Shown here piece after piece: positions 18,615 to 26,343 of a stretch of 64,000 nucleotides of DNA. The notes beneath the pieces were generated by a model. It saw nothing but the letters and a program-made list of their open reading frames with translations. It was not told where the DNA came from and ran no database searches. Origin of the DNA: Anaerococcus hydrogenalis DSM 7454. Lineage in GTDB: Bacteria > Bacillota > Clostridia > Tissierellales > Peptoniphilaceae. The stretch is taken from assembly GCF_000173355.1 (NCBI RefSeq), contig NZ_ABXA01000036.1, forward strand, positions 1 to 64,000. Direction: 5' to 3'. Each line of letters opens with the position of its first letter. Within the stretch, counting starts at the first letter, position 1. Made by a program: the position numbers and the translations under genes.

Positions 18615-19718
18615 CATGAATTTTTCGAATTTTTGTCCGTTTTTTTCTTCTTGGCTTTTTGTTACGTGGATATAAATATTCATTGTTGTTTTTGATGTGC
18701 TGTGTCCTAATCTGTGTTGGACGTCTTTTATTGTCATGCCTGCTTCGAAGCATAGGCTTGCGTGGGTGTGTCTTAGTGAGTGAAGTCTTATTTTTCTTAG
18801 ATCATGTTTTTTTATTACTCTTTCAAATCTTTTTCTTGGACTGTTTAGGTTTATTAATTCTGATTGTTTTGTTGTAAATATATATTGGTTTATGTTTTGG
18901 AGTTTTAATTTTGATTGTTCTATTTTCCAATTATAAAGTTCTTTTATCGTTGTTTTATCTATGGATATTGTTCTTATTGAGCTTTTTGTTTTTGGACTTG
19001 TTATTGCTTTTTTGCTTTGTCTTGTTACGGATAGGGATTTGTTTACTGTTAGGGTTTTGTTTTTAAAGTCTATATCATTCCAAGTTAAGGCTAATATTTC
19101 TCCTTTTCTTAATCCTGCGTATGTTGCAATTTTAAAAAATAGGTACCACATTTGATCTAGGTCTTTTTTTGCGTGGTAGAGAAATTCTTTTAATTCTTCT
19201 TTGTCCCAATATTCTAAGCTCATGTCTTTTTGTTCTTTTCTTATGGTTGGATAGATTATGTTTAAGCATGGGTTGTAATCTGTGTAGCCTTGGTTTATGG
19301 CGAATTTGAATAGCCTATTTAGGTAAATGTTTATTAATTTAAAATCTGCTATTTCTTGTGATTTTTTGTTTATTAATTTTTGGATTACTGGTGTTGTTAT
19401 TTTATCTAGTTTTTTATTTCCTAAATAGGGAAGAATATGATTTTTGAATACTCCATATACTCTGGTATAGGTTGTGTATTTTACTGTAGGTTCGTATAGG
19501 GGCAGCCAATCTTTTAATAGTTCGTTTAGGGTTATGTTACAAATGGATTTTACCCCTTGTTTTTTGAGTTTGGCATATTCTATTTGTGCTTGTTTTTTGC
19601 TTATAAATCCTTGTCTATTTGTTCTTATTTCTTTTCCTGTTAGAGGATCTTTGCCTAAGTAGATGTTAAATTTATAGAGAGTTTGTCCGTCTTTGTCTTT
19701 GTAGCTTGTTATTTTCAT
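18606..19718 (-). CDS. int: tyrosine recombinase, phage integrase
   Basis: 370 aa from the ATG at 19718, chosen because GGAGG lies just before it; a longer form from 19742 has no SD. The N-terminal arm-binding domain is AP2-like (KDKDGQTLYKFNIYLGKDP), followed by a SAM-like core-binding domain and the catalytic domain. Active-site residues are Arg in GLRKGE, His-x-x-Arg in HSLRHTHAS, His in LGHSTSKTT and Tyr in MNIYIHVT. It catalyses insertion and excision at the tRNA-Arg att site. It reads towards attL, with its stop codon overlapping the candidate arm repeats. Confidence 0.95.
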   Translation of the reverse strand: MKITSYKDKDGQTLYKFNIYLGKDPLTGKEIRTNRQGFISKKQAQIEYAKLKKQGVKSICNITLNELLKDWLPLYEPTVKYTTYTRVYGVFKNHILPYLGNKKLDKITTPVIQKLINKKSQEIADFKLINIYLNRLFKFAINQGYTDYNPCLNIIYPTIRKEQKDMSLEYWDKEELKEFLYHAKKDLDQMWYLFFKIATYAGLRKGEILALTWNDIDFKNKTLTVNKSLSVTRQSKKAITSPKTKSSIRTISIDKTTIKELYNWKIEQSKLKLQNINQYIFTTKQSELINLNSPRKRFERVIKKHDLRKIRLHSLRHTHASLCFEAGMTIKDVQHRLGHSTSKTTMNIYIHVTKSQEEKNGQKFEKFMLT

Positions 19719-19745
19719 TTTTTTCCTCCTTTCTTGATACAAATA

Positions 19746-19765
19746 AAGCCCTTGGTAAAGGGCTT
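19746..19765 (-). terminator. hairpin upstream of int
   Basis: AAGCCCTT-GGTA-AAGGGCTT followed by TTTATTT on the minus strand. Probably ends the DUF6414 transcript before int. Confidence 0.55.
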
Positions 19766-19824
19766 ATAATATTGAATATTTTTTAGAACATGGGTATAAA
19801 GATAAAAAGGTTAGGTGTTGTTTT

Positions 19825-19953
19825 ATGTCTTACAAAAAAGTTTATAATCTATTTAAAAAAAATTTAATGAAATCAGTTAATAATTCTAAAGCTATTGATT
19901 ATGAGTATAAGTCTTTAGATGAGAGTTATAAATCTCAAAAGAAAAAAAATTGA
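19825..19953 (+). CDS. possible small Lys/Asn-rich protein (42 aa)
   Basis: Open frame beginning MSYKKVYNLFKKNLMKS and ending QKKKN. Only a weak upstream GGTTAGGTG could serve as SD. It faces the DUF6414 gene tail to tail. No family recognised. It may be spurious, but it fills an otherwise empty gap. Confidence 0.3.
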   Translation: MSYKKVYNLFKKNLMKSVNNSKAIDYEYKSLDESYKSQKKKN

Positions 19954-19961
19954 GAGAAAGT

Positions 19962-20846
19962 TTAATAGTCATCTAAAGAATGATGATTTGTTTGAGCAGA
20001 AGTTTTAGAATAGATAATTATAGGTTTTAAAATTGATATTTTATTAATATCTAGTCCTAAAGCACTTTTAAAAACTTCTGCTGTTATTACATTCATTTGT
20101 GTTTCAATTCCAGCTAATGCTCCTTTTTTTAAATCAAAGCTATTTATTGTATCAATACTCCCCATTAATTCGCCGACTACGGTCATATCGTTATTAAAAT
20201 TATAAGAAATTTGTTTTGGCTTACATAGTAAATTCTCTTCAATAATAGGGATTATGTAATTATCATTATAAAAAATAGTATCAGTGGGAAGTAACTTTGA
20301 AATTAAATCAAGCATATCTATAATTTGCTCTATAGTTAGATTCTCATCATTATTATTATTATTTTTATCTTTTCTTCTTTGTTTTCTATTTTTCTTTAAC
20401 CCACTATTTTCCATAAAACATTTATCTTCAAGTATAGTTTTTAATTTATTAAAATTTATAAATTGTAAATCTTCGTTTATTTCAATTATTTTTGAACTTT
20501 CATTTGGATTACTACTTATGTTCACTGTATCCAAGAATTTATTTATTTTTAAATAAGCATCGTATGTTTTTCTTATACTTTTGCTATTATAATTGGATAA
20601 TGATTCTTTTATTGAATCTGATACCGTTTTATCCTTTAAAGATGTTTCTGCAGAAATGAAATGCAAACTACCTTTTAATATGGCACCCTTGTCTGTTATT
20701 GATTCTGATTTTTCATTTTCTATAGTAGATGCAGAATCTTTTGTTAGTTTCATATCTGTTAATAAACCCTCATATATTTGTGAAATATATGAGTTTATTG
20801 TATTTTCATCAATATATAAATATTTTTTTATTTCAAAATCTTTCAA
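19962..20846 (-). CDS. DUF6414-like protein
   Basis: 294 aa, start TTG with SD AGAAAGGAT. The N-terminal YLYIDENTINSYISQIYEG resembles the DUF6414 family of proteins of unknown function (from memory). It has a low-complexity KNRKRRQ/Asn patch at about 155-170. No transmembrane helix. It lies about 50 bp downstream of a terminator-ended small RNA (20898-20972) on the same strand, so it is reached by read-through or a weak local promoter. A role in lysogeny or defence is possible given the neighbours, but it is not shown. Confidence 0.6.
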   Translation of the reverse strand: MKDFEIKKYLYIDENTINSYISQIYEGLLTDMKLTKDSASTIENEKSESITDKGAILKGSLHFISAETSLKDKTVSDSIKESLSNYNSKSIRKTYDAYLKINKFLDTVNISSNPNESSKIIEINEDLQFINFNKLKTILEDKCFMENSGLKKNRKQRRKDKNNNNNDENLTIEQIIDMLDLISKLLPTDTIFYNDNYIIPIIEENLLCKPKQISYNFNNDMTVVGELMGSIDTINSFDLKKGALAGIETQMNVITAEVFKSALGLDINKISILKPIIIYSKTSAQTNHHSLDDY

Positions 20847-20897
20847 ATTTAAATCCTTTCTAAAGCATTACTGTATAAATTACTATTTCCTTATAAA

Positions 20898-20972
20898 GCA
20901 AAAAGCCCTATCACCATAACAGTGATAGGGCTTTGCAGTTCGAGATTTCTCTCGCAACTAAGTCATCTATAT
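20898..20972 (-). ncRNA. candidate small RNA (about 75 nt) with GAAA-capped hairpin and terminator
   Basis: Driven by the promoter at 20979-21007. The predicted transcript contains CGAGA-GAAA-TCTCG (GNRA-type tetraloop), then a perfect 13-bp stem AAAGCCCTATCAC / GTGATAGGGCTTT with a T5 tail. There is no open reading frame of useful length. It sits between the MazF-like gene and the DUF6414 gene and may be a free regulatory RNA or an attenuator for DUF6414. Confidence 0.55.
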
Positions 20973-20978
20973 ATCACT

Positions 20979-21007
20979 ACTATAGTACGTATTGGCTAAA
21001 TTGTCAA
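20979..21007 (-). promoter_or_regulatory. sigma-A promoter of the small RNA
   Basis: Minus strand TTGACA (21007-21002), 17-bp spacer, TATAGT (20984-20979). It is among the best promoter matches in the prophage and points away from the repressor. Confidence 0.7.
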
Positions 21008-21187
21008 TTAGAATTTTATGATTTCCACCATATCTCCTAACGAAATATCGGTGGGGGAGTCTTTATTCGTATAAAAAAAAGCGGAGAACTAATGTTCCCC
21101 GCTTTATGACACTTACGTTTGTGTCGCATCTTTTTTAAAAATGATGATCCCTAATGGTCATCTCATGCTTATAGTATACATTAGTTT
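21008..21187 (-). other. structured intergenic: two terminators and further hairpins
   Basis: Past the MazF-like gene the minus strand holds a first terminator hairpin (21143-21162, then Ts), a GACAC/GTGTC hairpin, a second strong terminator (21078-21105, AAGCGG... with T8), and a CCACC/GGTGG hairpin (21026-21055). A promoter-like pair, TTGAAA (21201-21196) and TATACT (21178-21173) at 17 bp, overlaps the end of the toxin gene. It could produce a second RNA ending at the second terminator. No convincing ORF. Confidence 0.45.
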
Positions 21188-21991
21188 TTAAATTTTTTCA
21201 AGAAATAGTTTTTGAATAGTTTTGCTTATGTCCATCATATTTTCTTGAGGTAGTTGTATATCTATTAATGCATCATTATTATTTTTTGGATCAAATATTC
21301 TCATTTTGGAGATTGTAGTTATTTGGGAACAACGTGCATAACTACCTTCTTTTAAATGCTCTATTTTATTTAATCTATTTTTGGATTTTTTTATACCAGA
21401 ATTTAATTTTTTAGTAGTTTTTTTAACTTTTTTCAGATATGCTCCGAATGATTCAGATTTAATCTCTATATCCTTATCTTCAGAAGTAGAATTCATTTCT
21501 TTTTTTACTTGATTTCCCTTCTCTTTTAAATCTTTAAGCATTTCATTATATAAATTTATTTCAGTTTTAAATTTTAAGTCTAATAAATCATGTAAAGTTG
21601 TACCTAAATAGATTTCGGATCTATTTAAATCTTTTATGGTTTTATTACTTTTTAATGATGATAGGGGAACAATTGTTAATAATTTATTTCTTTTGTTATC
21701 GTGTTTATTTAAAACTACGCAATAATGTTTGCCTCCGAATTCATCTCCAACATTAAATCCAAGGTTGACATCTATAACTGCTCCGTATTTATAGACTGGC
21801 AAATAATTTGCACTGAATTTATTTTCAAAACTTAAATAGTTTATATAATCATTAAGCCAATAAACTATAGAAGCACATCTTTTTTGATTTTCATCTAGTG
21901 AATTATTTATGTAATTTTCCAGACTTGCTATTGTGTCATTTTTGAATACTATAAACTCATCTTTAAATTCTTCTTTTTTAAAATCTACCAT
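21188..21991 (-). CDS. MazF/PemK-like toxin with inserted coiled coil
   Basis: 267 aa; SD AAAGGAGGT. The middle (about residues 65-115) carries the MazF/PemK barrel signature YGAVIDVNLGF, GGKHYCVVLN and LTIVPLSSLKS. The last strand block, YARCSQITTISKMRIFD, comes after a Lys/Glu-rich predicted coiled coil (about 138-215). Family members are ribonucleases or gyrase poisons. Here the usual GxRP is GKHY, shared with the protein at 30630. No antitoxin-like ORF adjoins it. The gene follows the repressor in the lysogeny operon. It could equally be a non-toxic phage protein of the fold. Confidence 0.65.
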   Translation of the reverse strand: MVDFKKEEFKDEFIVFKNDTIASLENYINNSLDENQKRCASIVYWLNDYINYLSFENKFSANYLPVYKYGAVIDVNLGFNVGDEFGGKHYCVVLNKHDNKRNKLLTIVPLSSLKSNKTIKDLNRSEIYLGTTLHDLLDLKFKTEINLYNEMLKDLKEKGNQVKKEMNSTSEDKDIEIKSESFGAYLKKVKKTTKKLNSGIKKSKNRLNKIEHLKEGSYARCSQITTISKMRIFDPKNNNDALIDIQLPQENMMDISKTIQKLFLEKI

Positions 21992-22050
21992 ATTACCTCC
22001 TTTCTTTTTTATGTATTTATATAAAATCCCCTTGGAGATTGTATATTTGT

Positions 22051-22704
22051 TTATTTACTCCCCTTAACATACATTCCAACCATTTCACCAAGTATTCTAA
22101 TATTAGTTGATTCATCTAAATTAATTATTATAGGAGAGTAGGATTTATTTTCGGGTTGAAGTATTATCTGATTTTCTTTTTTGTAGAATCTTTTTAAAGT
22201 AGTTGTATCATCAATAAAAACTGCCGCTATAGATCCGTTTTCTACTTGTGGTGTTTGTTTGAAAAAAACTAAATCTCCTTCATGAATACCTGCATCTATC
22301 ATTGAATCTCCATCAGCATAAAGGCAAAAGTCTGAGTTTATCATTTCTGGGTCTGCTGTGAAATATCCTTCATAGTTTTCTACGGACATTACTGGTTTAC
22401 CACATTGGATATGCCCAAGTATAGGAATTTTTATTATTTTTTTTACTGGTATTACTCCTGGTATATTTGATAGGTCGATTTTATCTTTTTCCTTGTCTTT
22501 ATCGTCTTCCCATCCCATTAAATAAGCTGGTGTTGTATTTAAAGCTGCTGCTAATAATTCGATTTTATCTGATGGAATATTTTGTATATTTCCATTTTCG
22601 TATCGTTGAATAGTAGCTTTTGTAACTCCAACCTTTTGTCCAACTTCTTCTAAAGTTTTACCTAATTGATTTCTCTTATATTTTATTCTATCAGCTAACT
22701 TCAT
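22051..22704 (-). CDS. CI-like repressor with S24 peptidase domain
   Basis: 217 aa. The N-terminal HTH_3 domain (GKTLEEVGQKVGVTKATIQRYENG) binds operators; that motif is split here as GKTLEEVGQKVG and VTKATIQRYENG. The C-terminal LexA/CI-type domain has catalytic Ser in DGDSMIDAGI and Lys in TTTLKRFYK. A Cys-Gly pair (HIQCGKP) is the likely self-cleavage site. It should hold the prophage silent and be inactivated through RecA after DNA damage. It is divergent from cro with two matching operators between them. Confidence 0.93.
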   Translation of the reverse strand: MKLADRIKYKRNQLGKTLEEVGQKVGVTKATIQRYENGNIQNIPSDKIELLAAALNTTPAYLMGWEDDKDKEKDKIDLSNIPGVIPVKKIIKIPILGHIQCGKPVMSVENYEGYFTADPEMINSDFCLYADGDSMIDAGIHEGDLVFFKQTPQVENGSIAAVFIDDTTTLKRFYKKENQIILQPENKSYSPIIINLDESTNIRILGEMVGMYVKGSK

Positions 22705-22860
22705 ACTTGCTCCTTATTGATTGTTAATATGATTATATAACATTTCGTATCAAGATACAAATATTTTATGATTGATTACAAATTTATCTTGACACGATAC
22801 TTATTAGATGGTATTATTATGTTACGTAATAAGAAACAAATAAGAGAGGTGATGATATTT
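22705..22860. promoter_or_regulatory. lysogeny switch: divergent promoters and two operators
   Basis: Operator 1 is CGTATCAAGATAC (22746-22758). Operator 2 is CGTGTCAAGATAA on the minus strand (22796-22784). The leftward repressor promoter is TTGTAT (22760-22755) and TATAAT (22737-22732) at 17 bp. The rightward promoter is TTGACA (22789-22794) and TATTAT (22812-22817) at 17 bp. Each operator overlaps a -35 element, the usual arrangement for a CI/Cro switch. Confidence 0.75.
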
Positions 22861-23070
22861 TTGATAAATGTAAAAAAATTAAAAGCTATATTTGTTGAAA
22901 AGGGTAAAACACAAAAAGATATTGCACGAATGCTAAATATAAGTGATAACACCATGACTAATAAATTAAAAAAAGGAATTTTAAACTCTAATGAAATTTA
23001 TAAATTAATTGATTATTTAGATATTGATAATCCTGTGGAAATTTTTTTTGCTGAAGAAGTTACACAATAA
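22861..23070 (+). CDS. Cro-like HTH protein
   Basis: 69 aa from the TTG at 22861, chosen because AGAGAGGTGAT lies at ideal distance; the ATG at 22852 sits inside that SD. The HTH reads TQKDIARMLNISDNTMTNKLKKG. Those residues split as TQKDIARMLNIS and DNTMTNKLKKG. First gene of the rightward operon and direct opponent of the repressor. Confidence 0.8.
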   Translation: MINVKKLKAIFVEKGKTQKDIARMLNISDNTMTNKLKKGILNSNEIYKLIDYLDIDNPVEIFFAEEVTQ

Positions 23071-23147
23071 GAAACTATTTAAAAATAAAGTCATGGAGAT
23101 TTAATTTGCTGGTGTAAAAAAAGATGGATAAAAAGAAAGGAGGGGGA

Positions 23148-23333
23148 ATGGAATGTATTTTGATAAGTTTGATTATCTCTTTAATCATAAGCTCATTTTC
23201 AGCATATCTAGTGGTTAAAAATAATTTAAAACTTTTAAAAAAGCTAGATAGGGATAATAAAGAATTTCTTAATGATATTAAAGATTTAACTCTAGATGTA
23301 GTTAGAAATTATCTTAAAGACAGATATCAATAA
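23148..23333 (+). CDS. small single-pass membrane protein
   Basis: 61 aa from the ATG after AAAGGAGGGGG. Residues 2-22 form a hydrophobic helix (ECILISLIISLIISSFSAYL), followed by a charged helical tail. Unknown function. Its last 20 bp overlap the convergent Abi-alpha-like gene. Confidence 0.55.
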   Translation: MECILISLIISLIISSFSAYLVVKNNLKLLKKLDRDNKEFLNDIKDLTLDVVRNYLKDRYQ

Positions 23334-24078
23334 ATTGTGAGCCTAAGTTTGTTAGATATATTACTCCTTTTTCAATTTTAAGGATTCCATCTCCAGACTT
23401 TGGGTATGCCGAGGTATATGAAGAAATATAATCATAATCTTGGAATTTGTTGTAAATAGAATTATCTGAAAAGTGTCTATCAAAAGAAACTTCAACTAGT
23501 CCTAGTCTTTGTAGATTATCAATCGACGCAGACATTACATCTGACATAGGTTCTATTATTCTATTTGAGAAAAAAATATATTGGTATCTTTTGTCATTTA
23601 TAAATTTATAAGAATTATATCCAATTTCGGTTCTAGCAATTGGCTTTCTACTCTTATAATCGAATGACAAAAGGTTTAGTGCATCTACTTTATTTAGTTG
23701 TTGAATAATGTTTGTGAAAGATGTTCTTACTTTTGAGGATTTAGATTTATCCATTGATGAGGCAACTAATTTTGCAAACATTGAACGAAGTTGTTCTTCT
23801 TCAAAATAGTATTTTGAACTTTCTAATGCGGGACCTATAATTGATAAATCTGGTTCTTTAAGATTATCAGGATCAATTTGATTGATTTCATTTTCTAATT
23901 GTTCTTTATAGTCTTTTAGTTCTTTATCTTTTTTAAGCTGATACTTCTTATTAACGTTATCAATTCGACCAAAAGTTAAATCCCAGAGGGAAATTATGGT
24001 TTCAGATATTCTTTTGGCTACAGGGCTTAATGTATCATCTGCTAATTTATTTACATCTAAGTCTATATTTACTGGCAT
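23314..24078 (-). CDS. Abi-alpha (DUF4393) family protein
   Basis: 254 aa. The central part (IIGPALESSKYYFEEEQLR, MFAKLVASSMD, SFTNIIQQLNKVDALNLLSF) matches the DUF4393/Abi_alpha family as I know it, annotated as abortive-infection-related. It is encoded against the early operon, a usual place for lysogen-expressed accessory (moron) genes. Likely role: defence of the lysogen against other phages. The mechanism is unknown. Confidence 0.65.
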   Translation of the reverse strand: MPVNIDLDVNKLADDTLSPVAKRISETIISLWDLTFGRIDNVNKKYQLKKDKELKDYKEQLENEINQIDPDNLKEPDLSIIGPALESSKYYFEEEQLRSMFAKLVASSMDKSKSSKVRTSFTNIIQQLNKVDALNLLSFDYKSRKPIARTEIGYNSYKFINDKRYQYIFFSNRIIEPMSDVMSASIDNLQRLGLVEVSFDRHFSDNSIYNKFQDYDYISSYTSAYPKSGDGILKIEKGVIYLTNLGSQFIDICL

Positions 24079-24152
24079 AATATCTCCTTTTTGTTGTAAT
24101 GGTTATATTATACTTAAAAAAATATTATATACAAGATATTGTGGAGGTAAAA

Positions 24153-24353
24153 TTGAAAGATACTACAAGTGGTAGATTGAACTTTTATAGGAGAAAAAAA
24201 GGACTGAGCAAAAATAAGGTTTCAAAAATTTTGGGTTGTCATATTAATACTTATTATTTGTATGAAAAGGGCAATCTAGAATTGCCTGTAAGATACGCAA
24301 AAAAACTTGGTGAATTTTATAGGATTGATTGGTGGTTATTGTATGAGGATTAG
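24153..24353 (+). CDS. small HTH DNA-binding protein
   Basis: 66 aa from the TTG at 24153, placed after GTGGAGGTAA; the longer frame from 24099 has no SD. HTH_3-like: KGLSKNKVSKILGCHINTYY and LYEKGNLELPVRYAKKLGEF, ending IDWWLLYED. Early phage regulator, target unknown. Confidence 0.65.
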   Translation: MKDTTSGRLNFYRRKKGLSKNKVSKILGCHINTYYLYEKGNLELPVRYAKKLGEFYRIDWWLLYED

Positions 24354-24365
24354 AAAGGAGGTGGA

Positions 24366-24590
24366 ATGGACAAAAATATTAAAAGTCTTAATTATGAGAT
24401 TTGTGTAGATACTGATGGAGCTAAGGAAAAGCTTGATGAAATTAAAAGAATCATTGACAGAATTGATTTTCATTTTAAGGGTTTGAAAAAAGCTGTCAAT
24501 GATTTAGAAAATTACAATTCGAATTTTGAAATCAAGTACTCACTTGATGCTTGTTCTAATAAGTCTTGCCAGGTATCGAATGATGAATGA
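24366..24590 (+). CDS. hypothetical early phage protein (74 aa)
   Basis: Strong SD (AAAGGAGGT) before ATG. Mostly helical and charged (KEKLDEIKRIIDRID). Two cysteines near the C-terminus. No family recognised. Confidence 0.55.
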   Translation: MDKNIKSLNYEICVDTDGAKEKLDEIKRIIDRIDFHFKGLKKAVNDLENYNSNFEIKYSLDACSNKSCQVSNDE

Positions 24591-24605
24591 TTTAATGGAG
24601 GTTTT

Positions 24606-24800
24606 ATGAAATTTGATTCAAATATTATTGATTTAGAATGTAATGTTTTTGTAGAAAGTACGGAAGAGGAATTTGATATTCAAAAGGAATTTATAAATTT
24701 TAAGAGAATTTTGAGAAAAAGAACTGGGAAAGATATTAAATTTAATATTGTATTTTTGAATAGGGATAGTAGGGAGTATTCTGTATTAAAAAGTAGATAG
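24606..24800 (+). CDS. hypothetical early phage protein (64 aa)
   Basis: SD TGGAGG before ATG. Starts MKFDSNIIDLECNVFVES and ends EYSVLKSR. Acidic first half, basic second half. No family recognised. Confidence 0.5.
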   Translation: MKFDSNIIDLECNVFVESTEEEFDIQKEFINFKRILRKRTGKDIKFNIVFLNRDSREYSVLKSR

Positions 24801-24822
24801 CTCTAGTTAATCCAGAGCTATA
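24799..24822. terminator. hairpin between convergent genes
   Basis: TAGCTCT / AGAGCTA stem around a 9-nt loop, just past the stop of the 24606 gene and facing the minus-strand gene that ends at 24827. Confidence 0.5.
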
Positions 24823-24826
24823 TAAG

Positions 24827-25054
24827 TTATTCGACTGAATCTATGGGGTCGTAGTCAATAGCAAATTCAGATGATTTGGAAAAGGCTTGAAATGATAGTG
24901 CAGGTGCATATAGGTAGGCATCTTCATCATCATATTCTTCATCTTCCAAATCTTCTCCTAAAATAGTTAGATTTACGGTATCCATATTATCGTCTTTTAG
25001 TTGTTTAACTATTTCGTACAATTCGGAAACTTTAACTTTTATTGAATTATTCAT
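24827..25054 (-). CDS. hypothetical acidic phage protein (75 aa)
   Basis: Starts MNNSIKVKVSELYEIVKQLK and has the very acidic stretch DLEDEEYDDEDAY. Opposite strand to its neighbours, so probably expressed in the lysogen. SD GAGAGGAGAAAA. The fold is unknown; a similar N-terminal motif occurs, as I recall, in unassigned proteins of related anaerobes. Confidence 0.55.
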   Translation of the reverse strand: MNNSIKVKVSELYEIVKQLKDDNMDTVNLTILGEDLEDEEYDDEDAYLYAPALSFQAFSKSSEFAIDYDPIDSVE

Positions 25055-25138
25055 AATATTTTCTCCTCTCTGGTTTTATTATAGCAGATTGGAGATTGGT
25101 TCTGTAAAAAATGTCAAAGAAAAAGAAAGGAGTAAGAA

Positions 25139-25444
25139 ATGGAAACAAGCAGGATTGTAAAAGAAGTGCTTGGACTTGAAAGAGAGAATTTGGAGCTTAA
25201 AGAATTATGTAAAAATCTGTATATGTACAGCCTAGATATAAAAGATGGAATTACAAATGACAAGAAAAGTATAAGAAATAAGGATTTTTTAAAGCAAAAA
25301 GAAGTCTATGAATATTTGGGAATTGGATCTGACACACTTACACAAATGAGAATTGATGGACTACCTTGTTATAGGTTATCGGATAGGAATATTTATTATA
25401 GCAAGGAAGATATTAAGAATTTTTTATTAGAAAGGGAGATGTAA
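25139..25444 (+). CDS. excisionase-like helix-turn-helix protein
   Basis: 101 aa. The C-terminal half is an HTH_17/MerR-like unit: LKQKEVYEYLGIGSDTLTQM then GLPCYRLSDRNIYYSKEDIK. The N-terminal part is a short coiled helix. Such proteins act as recombination directionality factors or regulators. SD AAAGGAG. Confidence 0.65.
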   Translation: METSRIVKEVLGLERENLELKELCKNLYMYSLDIKDGITNDKKSIRNKDFLKQKEVYEYLGIGSDTLTQMRIDGLPCYRLSDRNIYYSKEDIKNFLLEREM

Positions 25445-25446
25445 AG

Positions 25447-25698
25447 ATGGAAAAGAAGAAAACTAGAAAAATTAGAAAAAGAAGTGAAGTTTTTGAAATG
25501 TTAGATGGAAGAAAGCTTGATGATGCTTGTGTAAGATTTACTGCTAAACCAGAAAAGGAAAGAATGAGGGATAAGGTTTTGGGTGTTTCTATTGTGGCTA
25601 TGTTAATGCTTTTGGCAATTGGTGGGCCTAATGAAACTATTAAGACTGCAGGTGTTGTGATGATGTTTCTAGCTTCTTTAATGGCATTTTTGGCATAA
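25447..25698 (+). CDS. small protein with two transmembrane helices
   Basis: 83 aa. A Lys/Arg-rich first 45 residues, then two hydrophobic segments (LGVSIVAMLMLLAIG and TAGVVMMFLASLMAFLA). Starts 2 bp after the HTH gene. Function unknown. Confidence 0.5.
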   Translation: MEKKKTRKIRKRSEVFEMLDGRKLDDACVRFTAKPEKERMRDKVLGVSIVAMLMLLAIGGPNETIKTAGVVMMFLASLMAFLA

Positions 25699-25701
25699 AA
25701 A

Positions 25702-25725
25702 TAAGCCGAAGGCAATCGGCTTTTT
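25702..25725 (+). terminator. rho-independent terminator
   Basis: AAGCCGA-AGGCAA-TCGGCTT with T5. Ends the first early transcription unit. Confidence 0.8.
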
Positions 25726-25778
25726 AGAAATATATTTATAGGATTATTATACTACGTTTTGAGTTTTTGAAAAGGCAA

Positions 25779-25813
25779 GAGATCTCTCCACTCGTTTCAC
25801 TCGGTCGAGATGG
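25779..25813. repeat. copy of palindromic REP-like core
   Basis: GAGATCTCTCCA, CGTTTCACT and GTCGAGATGG appear in the same order as in the right half of the element at 338-417. The terminal repeats of that element are absent, so this is a fragment or a relative. Confidence 0.5.
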
Positions 25814-25922
25814 GGGTGGTGCTTGGTTTTTGAAAAATGCTGAAAAATCTAAGGATATTAATTGATAAGACTATAGAAATGTATGTAGAAAATATAAAAG
25901 AATTATGAGTTGGAGAATATTT

Positions 25923-26138
25923 ATGAAGATAGAAAATCAAGTTATGTTTATGAAAAATTTAATTAATGTTGATGATGAGGATGTTATTTCTCTTGGAGAG
26001 TATTTCAATGGGGTTGGTTCTGGTATTAATCCTAGAAAGAATGGTTGTAATGAAGATTGTTTTGATATGCACTTTTTAGTTTTATGTGAACTAAAAAGAA
26101 GAGGAATCTTTAAGGGTGATATTGAAAGATTTATTTAA
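25923..26138 (+). CDS. hypothetical phage protein (71 aa)
   Basis: Start at ATG 25923 after TTGGAGA; an upstream ATG at 25905 lacks a site. Contains MKIENQVMFMKNLI and, later, HFLVLCELKRRGIFKGDI. No family recognised. Confidence 0.45.
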   Translation: MKIENQVMFMKNLINVDDEDVISLGEYFNGVGSGINPRKNGCNEDCFDMHFLVLCELKRRGIFKGDIERFI

Positions 26139-26171
26139 AATTCATTTAAATATTAGTTGTAAATTTTGTGC

Positions 26172-26343
26172 AAAAAAAGAATGAGGTCGATTGACCTCAT
26201 CCAGTGTGTATATCTCCATATATAATATACCTCTGGAATTTCTTTTTGCAAGGGAGATTGCCTATTTTTCAAGGAAGTTTCTACTTCCTTTAGGTGCTTG
26301 TAATGGGTATTATCTTTTGCGACATTCGTGAGGAATTATATAT
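26172..26343. promoter_or_regulatory. structured leader of rep with possible antisense RNA
   Basis: On the minus strand ATGAGGTC-AATC-GACCTCAT followed by T7 is a terminator (26200-26172) with no gene before it. A minus promoter fits at TTGCAA (26251-26246) and TATATT (26229-26224), 16 bp apart, giving an RNA of only about 45 nt. The plus strand also has AAGGAAG/CTTCCTT (26269-26285). Rolling-circle plasmids use antisense RNAs here, so copy control is a possible reading. Confidence 0.35.

Noticed and set aside
20937-20955. Small-RNA hairpin as another copy of the palindromic element at 338-417
   Set aside because: Only the short GAGATTTCTC core is shared, too little to claim kinship.
21019-21075. 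18-aa plus-strand ORF (MISTISPNEISVGESLFV) as a type I toxin
   Set aside because: No SD, not hydrophobic, and it lies within a hairpin better explained as RNA structure on the other strand.
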